A stretch of 64,000 bases of DNA from Bordetella genomosp. 4 (GTDB lineage Bacteria > Pseudomonadota > Gammaproteobacteria > Burkholderiales > Burkholderiaceae_B). Below the pieces are notes generated by a model, which saw nothing but the letters and a program-made list of their open reading frames with translations, was not told where the DNA came from and searched no databases. Position numbers and translations under genes: made by a program. Location of the stretch: assembly GCF_002261185.1 (NCBI RefSeq), contig NZ_NEVQ01000003.1, positions 248,001-312,000 of the forward strand, read 5' to 3'. Positions within the stretch are counted from its first letter, which is position 1. Each line of letters begins with the position of its first letter. Below are positions 57,670 to 64,000 of the stretch, piece by piece.

Positions 57670-58128
57670 ATGGATCTCCGAAAACTCAAGACCTTGATCG
57701 ATTTGGTAGCTGAATCGGGCATTGCCGAGCTTGAAATCACAGAAGGCGAAGGCAAGGTTCGTATCGTCAAGTTCTCGCAGACCCTGCAACCGGTGGCTTA
57801 CCATGCCCCCGAAGCAGCCGTCGCACCCGCTCCTGTCGCCGCAGCGCCCGCGGGCACTGCCGCACCGGTTGCCGAGGCCGCTCCGGTCGTGCAAGGCCAT
57901 GTGGTCAAAGCACCGATGGTCGGTACTTTCTACCGAGCACCGAATCCGGGCGCCGCTCCCTTTGTCGATGTCGGCCAGACCGTCAAAGAAGGCGATCCCC
58001 TGTGCATCATCGAAGCCATGAAGCTCCTCAATGAAATCGAAGCCGACAAGTCCGGCGTCATCAAAGAGATCCTCGTCGAAAATGGCGAGCCCGTCGAATA
58101 CGGTCAACCGCTGTTCGTTATTGGCTGA
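57670..58128 (+). CDS. accB: Biotin carboxyl carrier protein of acetyl-CoA carboxylase
   Basis: AccB carries biotin between carboxylase and transferase in malonyl-CoA synthesis. The 152-residue protein has [30 protein letters not shown], an Ala/Pro linker at about 55-80, and a biotinyl domain with the biotinylated Lys in [11 protein letters not shown] (about residue 118). The gap to accC is 8 bp. Confidence 0.96.
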   Translation: MDLRKLKTLIDLVAESGIAELEITEGEGKVRIVKFSQTLQPVAYHAPEAAVAPAPVAAAPAGTAAPVAEAAPVVQGHVVKAPMVGTFYRAPNPGAAPFVDVGQTVKEGDPLCIIEAMKLLNEIEADKSGVIKEILVENGEPVEYGQPLFVIG

Positions 58129-58136
58129 TTGCTCCT

Positions 58137-59483
58137 ATGTTTGAAAAAATCCTGATCGCCAACCGCGGCGAGATCGCGCTGCGCATTCAACGCGCTTGCC
58201 GCGAACTCGGCATCAAGACGGTGGTCGTGCACTCCGAGGCCGACCGCGACGCCAAATACGTACGCTTGGCCGATGAGTCTGTGTGTATCGGGCCGGCGCC
58301 GTCGCGCGAAAGCTACCTGAGCATGCCGGCCATCATCTCGGCGGCAGAAGTCACCGACTCCGAGGCTATTCACCCGGGGTACGGTTTTCTGTCCGAGAAT
58401 GCCGATTTCGCCGATCGTGTCGAGAAAAGCGGCTTTGTCTTTATCGGACCGCGTCCCGAGACCATACGTCTGATGGGTGACAAGGTCAGCGCCAAGCGCG
58501 CCATGATCGAGGCCGGCGTGCCGGTGGTGCCGGGCTCCGAAGGCGCCTTGCCCGACGATCCCCAAGAAATCCTGCGCGTGGCCCGCGAAGTCGGCTACCC
58601 CGTCATCATCAAGGCGGCTGGCGGCGGCGGTGGCCGCGGCATGCGCGTGGTCTACACCGAGGCGGCCCTCTTGAACGCCGTCACGATGACGCGTTCCGAG
58701 GCGGGTGCGGCCTTCAACAATCCCGAAGTCTACATGGAGAAATTCCTCGAGAATCCTCGCCATGTGGAGATCCAGGTGTTGGCTGATGGCGGACGTAACG
58801 CTGTCTGGCTGGGCGAGCGCGACTGCTCCATGCAGCGCCGCCACCAGAAAGTCATCGAAGAAGCTCCGGCGCCCGGCATTGCGCGCCGCCTGATCGAGCG
58901 TATCGGCGATCGTTGCGCCGATGCTTGCCGCAAGATGGGCTACCGTGGCGCGGGCACGTTCGAGTTTCTCTACGAAAACGGCGAGTTCTATTTCATCGAA
59001 ATGAACACCCGTATTCAGGTCGAGCATCCGGTCACGGAACTGATCACGGGCATCGATCTCGTACAGCAGCAGATACTCATCGCCTCGGGCGAAAAGTTCC
59101 TGTTGCGTCAGCGCGATATCCAGTTCAAGGGCCATGCCATTGAATGCCGCATCAACGCCGAAGACCCGTTCCGTTTCGTGCCCAGCCCGGGCCGTATCAC
59201 CAACTGGCACACGCCGGGCGGTCCTGGCGTGCGTATCGATTCGCACGCCTTTAACGGTTATTTCGTGCCGCCCAACTACGATTCGATGATCGCCAAGGTC
59301 ATCACGTATGGCGATACGCGTGACCAGGCATTGGCTCGCATGCGCATCGCGCTGTCCGAAATGGTGGTAGAAGGCATTTCCACCAACATTCCGTTGCATC
59401 GCGAGTTGCTGCAAGATGCCCGCTTCGTCGAAGGCGGCACCAGCATTCACTACCTTGAGCACAAGCTGGCCCAGCGCCCTTGA
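58137..59483 (+). CDS. accC: Acetyl-CoA carboxylase biotin carboxylase
   Basis: AccC carboxylates the biotin of AccB using ATP and bicarbonate. The 448-residue ATP-grasp enzyme shows [20 protein letters not shown] loop [14 protein letters not shown] and [16 protein letters not shown] with the catalytic Glu/Arg. It is 8 bp from accB. A perfect intrinsic terminator follows within 8 bp of the stop. Confidence 0.97.
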   Translation: MFEKILIANRGEIALRIQRACRELGIKTVVVHSEADRDAKYVRLADESVCIGPAPSRESYLSMPAIISAAEVTDSEAIHPGYGFLSENADFADRVEKSGFVFIGPRPETIRLMGDKVSAKRAMIEAGVPVVPGSEGALPDDPQEILRVAREVGYPVIIKAAGGGGGRGMRVVYTEAALLNAVTMTRSEAGAAFNNPEVYMEKFLENPRHVEIQVLADGGRNAVWLGERDCSMQRRHQKVIEEAPAPGIARRLIERIGDRCADACRKMGYRGAGTFEFLYENGEFYFIEMNTRIQVEHPVTELITGIDLVQQQILIASGEKFLLRQRDIQFKGHAIECRINAEDPFRFVPSPGRITNWHTPGGPGVRIDSHAFNGYFVPPNYDSMIAKVITYGDTRDQALARMRIALSEMVVEGISTNIPLHRELLQDARFVEGGTSIHYLEHKLAQRP

Positions 59484-59490
59484 TGCCAGG

Positions 59491-59514
59491 CGGGCCCTCG
59501 TGGCCCGTTTTTTT
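59491..59514 (+). terminator. Intrinsic terminator of accBC
   Basis: CGGGCC (59491-59496) and GGCCCG (59502-59507) enclose CTCGT, followed by seven T. It ends where the tandem repeat below begins. Confidence 0.85.
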
Positions 59515-59657
59515 GCCGCCGGGCCGCCCCAAGGCAAAAACGCCCCCCTGGGGGGCAGCAAGCCGAAGGTGCGGCGTGGGGGCTTTTTTGCCGCCGGGCC
59601 GCCCCAAGGCAAAAACGCCCCCGGGGGGGCAGCAAGCCGAAGGCGCGGCGTGGGGGC
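59509..59657. repeat. Two tandem GC-rich units (75 and 74 bp), with a degenerate third
   Basis: Units at 59509-59583 and 59584-59657 differ in only a few places (for example GCCCCCCTGGGG against GCCCCCGGGGGG). Each holds TTTTTGCC pairing with GGCAAAAA, so each unit can form another hairpin. A degraded remnant with TTTTTGCC and GGCGAAAA follows to about 59688. From memory, units of this kind occur in many Alcaligenaceae and Comamonadaceae genomes; this was not checked here. Confidence 0.85.
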
Positions 59658-59740
59658 CATTTTTGCCGTCGCCCGCGCTTTAGGCGAAAATGCTCCCTCT
59701 TTGGCTGCAAACCGGCAGACTTTTTCTGGAATACATCGTC

Positions 59741-60661
59741 ATGCGTGAACTCGTCCTCCATTGTCTCGAGGCGCAGGCCGAGGCGCTATCTGACGCACTG
59801 CTCGAAGCCGGCGTCCTGTCGGTCTCCGTCGAAGACGCCGATCTGGGCACCGAGGCTGAACGCCCCTTGTTCGGCGAGCCAGGTACAGAACCCGACGTCC
59901 AGGCATGGGATCGCAACCGTGTCGTCGCGTTGTTGCCTGATGGGGCCGACCCGGCGCAGGTCTACGAGCAAGCCACGGCCGAGGCCGGGCTGGATCCTAT
60001 CGAGCTTGGTGGCTGGTCGCTGCGCGATGTCCCCGATGCTGATTGGGTGCGGCTGACGCAATCCCAGTTTGGCCCGATTCACATCGGCGAACGCATCTGG
60101 ATTGTGCCCAGTTGGCATCGCGATGATCACGCTGTGTCGGCCGCCGCGACGCAGGCCGACGATGCGATTCATATTGAATTGGACCCCGGTTTGGCATTCG
60201 GCACGGGCAGTCACCCCACGACCCATTTGTGTCTGGCGTGGTTGGAGACCGAGTTACCCGCAGGCGCGACCGTCCTCGACTACGGATGCGGATCCGGGAT
60301 TTTGGCCATCGCCGCCCGTAAATTGGGCGCCGGACCGACCGATGCAGTCGATATCGATCCTCAGGCCGTGCAAGCGACGGCGGACAATGCTCGCGTGAAT
60401 CAGGTGCAATTGCAGGCGCTGTTGCCAGATGGATTGGCCGAAGGCACGTATCAGGTCGTTGTCGCCAATATTCTGTCCAACCCGCTGAAGGTGCTGGCGC
60501 CGATGTTGGCGGGGCGCGTGGCGCCAGGCGGCAAATTGGTGCTGTCCGGTGTGCTCGAACGCCAGGCTGAAGAAGTCGCCGCTGCCTATGCGCCGTGGTT
60601 GACGATGTCGGTTTGGCAATCCCGGGACGGTTGGGTTTGCCTGCACGGGCAGAAAAGCTGA
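59741..60661 (+). CDS. prmA: Ribosomal protein L11 methyltransferase
   Basis: PrmA trimethylates L11 of the ribosome with AdoMet. The 306-residue protein starts with MRELVLHCLEAQAEALSDALLEAG at 59741; an upstream ATG (59690) lies in the degenerate repeat and would add 17 unlikely residues. The AdoMet site is TVLDYGCGSGILAIAARKLGA (about residue 180), preceded by LDPGLAFGTGSHPTTHLCL, and followed by VANILSNPL. Confidence 0.95.
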   Translation: MRELVLHCLEAQAEALSDALLEAGVLSVSVEDADLGTEAERPLFGEPGTEPDVQAWDRNRVVALLPDGADPAQVYEQATAEAGLDPIELGGWSLRDVPDADWVRLTQSQFGPIHIGERIWIVPSWHRDDHAVSAAATQADDAIHIELDPGLAFGTGSHPTTHLCLAWLETELPAGATVLDYGCGSGILAIAARKLGAGPTDAVDIDPQAVQATADNARVNQVQLQALLPDGLAEGTYQVVVANILSNPLKVLAPMLAGRVAPGGKLVLSGVLERQAEEVAAAYAPWLTMSVWQSRDGWVCLHGQKS

Positions 60662-60684
60662 GCCGTGACGAGCAGGACATCGCC

Positions 60685-61755
60685 ATGGCCATGACGACTC
60701 GTTGCCCACACTGCGGTACCACCTTCAGGGTGGTGCCAGACCAGTTGCGAGTACGCAATGGCTTGGTGCGTTGTGGAGAATGCGCGACAGTATTCGATGG
60801 CCGAGCATGTCTGGTAGCCCAGATCCCGGGCGGGGTGCCGGCAATGCCAACACCCCCCGTAACGATGCCTAGCGAGGTGTCCGGGAGATTAACTCCGCCA
60901 GAGCCAGCACCGCCAGCCGTCTTGCGAGGCCGATCAGACATTGCAAGGCATGATCCTTATGTGGACAAAGGCGGTGCCGACGAAGACGACGAGGACAGCG
61001 AGCGGGAGGTGCAGGCCGATCCTGAGTCTGTCCAGCACTATACGGCGCGTCATGTAGACCAGGACGAGGTGGTCTTCAGAATAGGCGAGCGGTCCGCTGG
61101 CATGGATGGGGATGATGACGTCGACCCGCGGGATGAGCCGGACGATCACGGACGTACTGCGGTTCTGGGAGAGTCGCGTACGCGTTATCACGGCACAACC
61201 GATGTGGGCCGCGCACCGCCAGAGTTCCTGGATTCGGATCATCAAGCACGCCGGTCGTTCTTGCGCAGCTTGTGGGGTTATGCCTGCGTCCTGGGGCTGT
61301 TGCTGCTCGCTGCGCAATTGATTTTTGTCTATCGTTCCAGCATTGCGGACATGGCGCCTCAATTGCGTCCGCTGCTTGTGCGTCTGTGCGAGCCGCTAGG
61401 GTGCGAGGTGGGCTACGCGCGGCATATCGACCGTATTGCCATTACCTCATCGTCGCTGCAGCCGCCTGCTGGTCACGCCGGTGCGCCGCAACAAGAGGCT
61501 GTGACAAAGCTGGTGCTGCGCGCATCGCTGCGCAACCGCTACGATCAGCCGCAGCCTTGGCCGGCCTTGCGCCTGGATCTGAGCGACCTTTCCGATACCG
61601 TGGTGATACGTAAAGTCTTGCTGCCCGAAGATTACCTGCCTAAAGGGCAGACGCAGCGTCCGTTTGAGGCCGGCGCGGAACTCAACATCGCTGTGCCCAT
61701 CCAGGTGAGCGGCCCGCACGTCAACGGTTTTCAGCTCCATAAGTTTTTTCCTTGA
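60685..61755 (+). CDS. Zinc-ribbon/DUF3426 membrane protein
   Basis: A 356-residue protein. The N-terminus (TTRCPHCGTTFRVVPDQLRVRNGLVRCGECATVFDGR) is a four-cysteine zinc ribbon. A long Glu/Asp-rich linker follows (about 90-185), then a membrane helix (YACVLGLLLLAAQLIFVY, about 197-214) and a DUF3426 domain outside the membrane. Start at 60685 has AGGA 7 bp before. Such proteins follow prmA in many betaproteobacteria; function unknown. Confidence 0.88.
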   Translation: MAMTTRCPHCGTTFRVVPDQLRVRNGLVRCGECATVFDGRACLVAQIPGGVPAMPTPPVTMPSEVSGRLTPPEPAPPAVLRGRSDIARHDPYVDKGGADEDDEDSEREVQADPESVQHYTARHVDQDEVVFRIGERSAGMDGDDDVDPRDEPDDHGRTAVLGESRTRYHGTTDVGRAPPEFLDSDHQARRSFLRSLWGYACVLGLLLLAAQLIFVYRSSIADMAPQLRPLLVRLCEPLGCEVGYARHIDRIAITSSSLQPPAGHAGAPQQEAVTKLVLRASLRNRYDQPQPWPALRLDLSDLSDTVVIRKVLLPEDYLPKGQTQRPFEAGAELNIAVPIQVSGPHVNGFQLHKFFP

Positions 61756-61767
61756 AGGATAATCAGC

Positions 61768-62709
61768 ATGACGGCTTCTGTTCTGGTTTGCGGGTCGATG
61801 GCATTCGATACCATCGCGGTATTCGAAGGACGCTTTAAAGAGCACATCCTGGCCGATCGCATCCAGTCGCTCAGCGTATCGTTTCTCGTGCCCACGATGC
61901 GCAAAGAGTTTGGCGGCTGCGCTGGCAATATCGCCTACAACCTGAAGCTGCTAGGTGGGCAACCGGTACCGGTGGCCACGGTCGGTGACGATGCCGCAGA
62001 CTATATCGAGCGCTTCAACAAACTGCAGATCGATACCTCGCGGTTGCGCGTCATGCCTGGCACGTTTACGGCTCAGTGCTTTATTACGACTGATCTGGAT
62101 GACAGCCAGATCGCCGCTTTTCACCCCGGCGCGATGGAGCTCTCTGCCCAGAACGATCTCACCGGCGCGAAGGCGGCTTGGGCGATCGTCGCGCCTGACG
62201 CCAAAGCAGGCATGTTTGCACACGCCGAGCGCCTGCACGCAGCGGGAATCCCATTCATCTTTGATTTGGGCCAGGCCATGCCGCTGTTTGACGGCGCCGA
62301 TCTCGAGCGTATGCTGGGCCTGGCTCAGGTGTTGACGGTCAATGATTACGAAGCCGGCGTCATCGAGCAACGCACAGGCCGCAGCATGGAGCAGATCGCG
62401 GCCCAGATGCAGGCCGTCGTGGTGACACGTGGCGCTCAAGGGTCGACGCTGTTGACGGAAGGCACTACCGTACAGGTGCCGCCCGTGCAGGCTGCTGCTG
62501 TCGTCGATCCGACTGGCTGCGGCGATTCGCACCGTGCGGGCTTACTATATGGGCTGACTAGTGGCTGGAACTGGCTGGACAGCTGCCGTTTGGCGAATGT
62601 GATGGGATCGATAAAAATCGCTTCACGCGGCCCCCAGAATCATGCGCCCAGCCGGGCCGAGATCGATGCGCAATTGCGCGCGGCCTATGGAATCAGTCTG
62701 CCTGCCTAG
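61768..62709 (+). CDS. PfkB family carbohydrate kinase (adenosine kinase-like)
   Basis: A 313-residue ribokinase-fold kinase. It opens SVLVCGSMAFDTIAVFEGRFKEHIL and has KEFGGCAGNIAYNLKLLGG, typical of PfkB members that phosphorylate ribose-like or nucleoside substrates. The anion-hole/catalytic segment is DPTGCGDSHRAGLLYG (about residue 250), where relatives have GCGDA-aromatic; the catalytic Asp is present. Adenosine or a related sugar is plausible, not shown. It follows the DUF3426 gene by 12 bp. Confidence 0.85.
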   Translation: MTASVLVCGSMAFDTIAVFEGRFKEHILADRIQSLSVSFLVPTMRKEFGGCAGNIAYNLKLLGGQPVPVATVGDDAADYIERFNKLQIDTSRLRVMPGTFTAQCFITTDLDDSQIAAFHPGAMELSAQNDLTGAKAAWAIVAPDAKAGMFAHAERLHAAGIPFIFDLGQAMPLFDGADLERMLGLAQVLTVNDYEAGVIEQRTGRSMEQIAAQMQAVVVTRGAQGSTLLTEGTTVQVPPVQAAAVVDPTGCGDSHRAGLLYGLTSGWNWLDSCRLANVMGSIKIASRGPQNHAPSRAEIDAQLRAAYGISLPA

Positions 62710-62877
62710 GAACTCGGTGTTCCGAAGCCAGTCAAACTGCAGATCGTCTTGCGGGTAGGGATGGAAGTTTGAGATTATTTGCGGTGCAGCACTGCTCGAT
62801 ATGGCTTTGCCGCCCTGTTTAAGCGTTACAGAGTTCGACTAAAGGCCGTTCAAAAGTTGCACGCTGTTTCGCACCCG

Positions 62878-62905
62878 TTGTTTCCGGCCAATGCCGGGGT
62901 ATTAT
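62878..62905 (+). promoter_or_regulatory. Candidate promoter of the glycine-zipper lipoprotein gene
   Basis: TTGTTT (62878-62883) and TATTAT (62900-62905) are 16 bp apart, 38 bp before the ATG at 62944. The remaining part of the 62710-62877 gap shows nothing recognisable. Confidence 0.45.
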
Positions 62906-62943
62906 CCGTAAAATAATTCGTGGTTACCGACCAAGGAGTCCAC

Positions 62944-63447
62944 ATGAGCCAAACCCTTTCTACTTCTGTCATCGCACCCCGTGCGGGCCGCTGGCTGGCC
63001 GTGGCTGCCGTCGTGACATCGATAGCGCTGCTGGGCGGGTGCGCGAATCGCAGCGCCTCCAGTTCCGTCTATAGCTACGATCAGGCACAGCGAGAGCAAA
63101 TCGTGCGCAATGGCACGGTGACGAGCGTGCGTCCGATCACTATCGAAGAAGACAAATCCAGCGGTGTCGGTATGATTGCCGGCGGCGCATTGGGCGGTGT
63201 CGCCGGTAATGCAATCGGCGGTGGCACGGGGCGTGCCATAGCCACCGTGGGCGGCGCGATCTTGGGCGCACTCGCGGGGAATGCCGTAGAAAACCGCGCG
63301 AACCGCGCTTCGGGCTTGGAAATCACCGTCCGCCTGGATAACGGTGAAACCCGCGTCGTTGCCCAAGAAGCTGACACGCCGTTCAGCGTCGGGCAGCGTG
63401 TACAGGTGATCAGCGGCGCAGGTCCGACGCGCGTCGCCCCGTATTGA
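62944..63447 (+). CDS. Glycine-zipper outer-membrane lipoprotein (SlyB/Pcp type)
   Basis: A 167-residue lipoprotein: the signal peptide ends in ALLGGC (Cys34-type lipobox). Residues about 75-118 form a glycine zipper (GMIAGGALGGVAGNAIGGGTGRAIATVGGAILGALAGNAVE), followed by a small beta domain (LEITVRLDNGETRVVAQEADTPFSVGQRVQVISG). The pattern matches SlyB/PcP, which stabilise the outer membrane and respond to stress. It is followed by a bidirectional terminator. Confidence 0.9.
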   Translation: MSQTLSTSVIAPRAGRWLAVAAVVTSIALLGGCANRSASSSVYSYDQAQREQIVRNGTVTSVRPITIEEDKSSGVGMIAGGALGGVAGNAIGGGTGRAIATVGGAILGALAGNAVENRANRASGLEITVRLDNGETRVVAQEADTPFSVGQRVQVISGAGPTRVAPY

Positions 63448-63463
63448 TTTAACAGGCCCCAAA

Positions 63464-63493
63464 AACAACGCCCACCTTTTGGTGGGCGTTGTT
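63464..63493. terminator. Bidirectional terminator
   Basis: AACAACGCCCACC (63464-63476) pairs perfectly with 63481-63493 across a TTTT loop. The A run on its left gives a T tract on the minus strand. It separates the convergent lipoprotein and YggT genes. Confidence 0.85.
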
Positions 63494-63520
63494 CATTTAC
63501 GGACAGATCTGAGCCTAGCG

Positions 63521-64000
63521 TCAGACACCGATCAAGCTGAAGGTCAGGCGAGACAACATCATCAATACGATCTGCGCCAGGATGAACAGCACCAGCGGCG
63601 AAAAATCGATGCTGGTGCGGCCGGGCAGAATACGGCGTATGGGCTCGAGCATCGGCGCAGTCAGCGTTTGCAGTAATGGCATCAGCGGCGACAAGGGATG
63701 TACCCACGACAGCACCGCCTGCAGAAACGTCAGCCAGACAATGACGTTCAACGTCCACTTTGCCACCAGCAATATCGATGCGCCCAGCGCGGCGGGCCAT
63801 AAGGCGGCAGGAATCAGCGTGTGCGCAGCGATCAGCCACATCAAAATCAGATAGAGCAGGGCGGTCAACCAGGCCGCGACCAGGCTCGACCAATCCAGGG
63901 TATTGCCGGCAGGGACGAGTTTGCGGATGGGCAGCACCAACCAGTTGGTGACTTGATAAACAGCGCGAGACAGCGGATTGAACGGGTGCAGTCGCACCGC
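63521..64000 (-). CDS. YggT family membrane protein, C-terminal part (cut by window edge)
   Basis: The last 159 residues of an inner-membrane protein. It has two YggT repeats, each with a paired helix and the motif FNPLSRAVYQVTNWLVLPIRKLVP or HPLSPLMPLLQTLTAPMLEPIRRILP. Reading is open to the window edge, and the family normally has a further helix before this point, so the GTG near 63997 is not the true start. YggT proteins are linked with osmotic stress and membrane integrity; function not settled. Confidence 0.9.
   Translation of the reverse strand, partial: AVRLHPFNPLSRAVYQVTNWLVLPIRKLVPAGNTLDWSSLVAAWLTALLYLILMWLIAAHTLIPAALWPAALGASILLVAKWTLNVIVWLTFLQAVLSWVHPLSPLMPLLQTLTAPMLEPIRRILPGRTSIDFSPLVLFILAQIVLMMLSRLTFSLIGV

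Noticed and set aside
58104-59660. Long minus-strand open frame opposite accC
   Set aside because: Antisense to a certain gene, His/Asp-rich without motifs, and it runs through the tandem repeat.

Overview
The window reads as chromosomal DNA of a betaproteobacterium of the order Burkholderiales, most likely family Alcaligenaceae (Bordetella/Achromobacter relatives). The basis is the high GC content, the betaproteobacterial gene sets (DUF3460-scpA-panC; mpl-yqiA-RNB-tonB-aroE-mtgA; prmA-DUF3426-pfkB), three Bug/TctC-type or Liv-type uptake systems, and a GC-rich tandem repeat after accC. No rRNA, tRNA, CRISPR array, phage gene or transposase gene was seen. I do not name a species.

Layout. 1-8763: a truncated DHA2-type MFS exporter, DUF3460-scpA-panC, a 77-residue LuxR-type HTH protein, a secreted PIG-L deacetylase fused to a propeller-like domain, an NlpE-like lipoprotein, then pilD-coaE-zapD. 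8883-18011: a four-gene RND efflux operon of the MdtABC/MuxABC type with two permeases and its own outer-membrane lipoprotein; the four genes overlap or abut. 18021-18810: copy 1 of a large non-coding composite inverted-repeat element. 18856-22679 (minus): Nudix-ThiE fusion, DUF815 ATPase, argJ and a MarR regulator. 22867-27448: a five-gene branched-chain amino-acid-type ABC importer. 27481-28380: copy 2 of the composite element, ending in a run of 17 C. 28536-36482: an eight-step-type catabolic operon for a CoA-activated aminobenzoate-like aromatic acid (flavin monooxygenase/OYE fusion, SDR, enoyl-CoA hydratase, acyl-CoA dehydrogenase, CoA ligase, thioesterase, RidA). 36584-42209: a LysR regulator diverging from an uncharacterised operon with two Bug binding proteins, an Ldh2-type dehydrogenase, a metallo-beta-lactamase-fold hydrolase and a signal-less solute-binding-like protein. 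42277-64000: housekeeping genes (hemL, thiE, thiD, rubredoxin, algH, ruvX, plsC, apaH, lptG, mtgA, aroE, tonB-like, RNase II family, yqiA, mpl, tlpA-like, aroQ, accBC, prmA, DUF3426, pfkB-like, glycine-zipper lipoprotein, partial yggT).

How parts work together. MarR, the ABC importer and the aromatic operon look like one regulon: the same imperfect palindrome (TAGTTGA-AACC-TAAACTA type) lies in front of the importer gene and on the -10 region of a good promoter (TTGCAC-N17-TATAGT) in front of the monooxygenase gene. The importer would bring in the aromatic acid, the ligase makes the CoA thioester, the monooxygenase/reductase dearomatises it, RidA may remove an imine, and the beta-oxidation-like enzymes finish the work.

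The most unusual thing here is the composite element. Each copy consists of two inverted units around a unique centre of about 280 bp. Each unit carries a 30-bp hairpin arm pair, an insert module of about 102 bp in that hairpin, a 25-bp spacer, a 72-bp subterminal repeat and a hairpin with a CCTGC loop. Module ends and hairpin stems differ between copies in a compensated way, and copy 1 has lost one module exactly as expected from recombination at a 12-bp palindrome. I do not recognise it as a named element.
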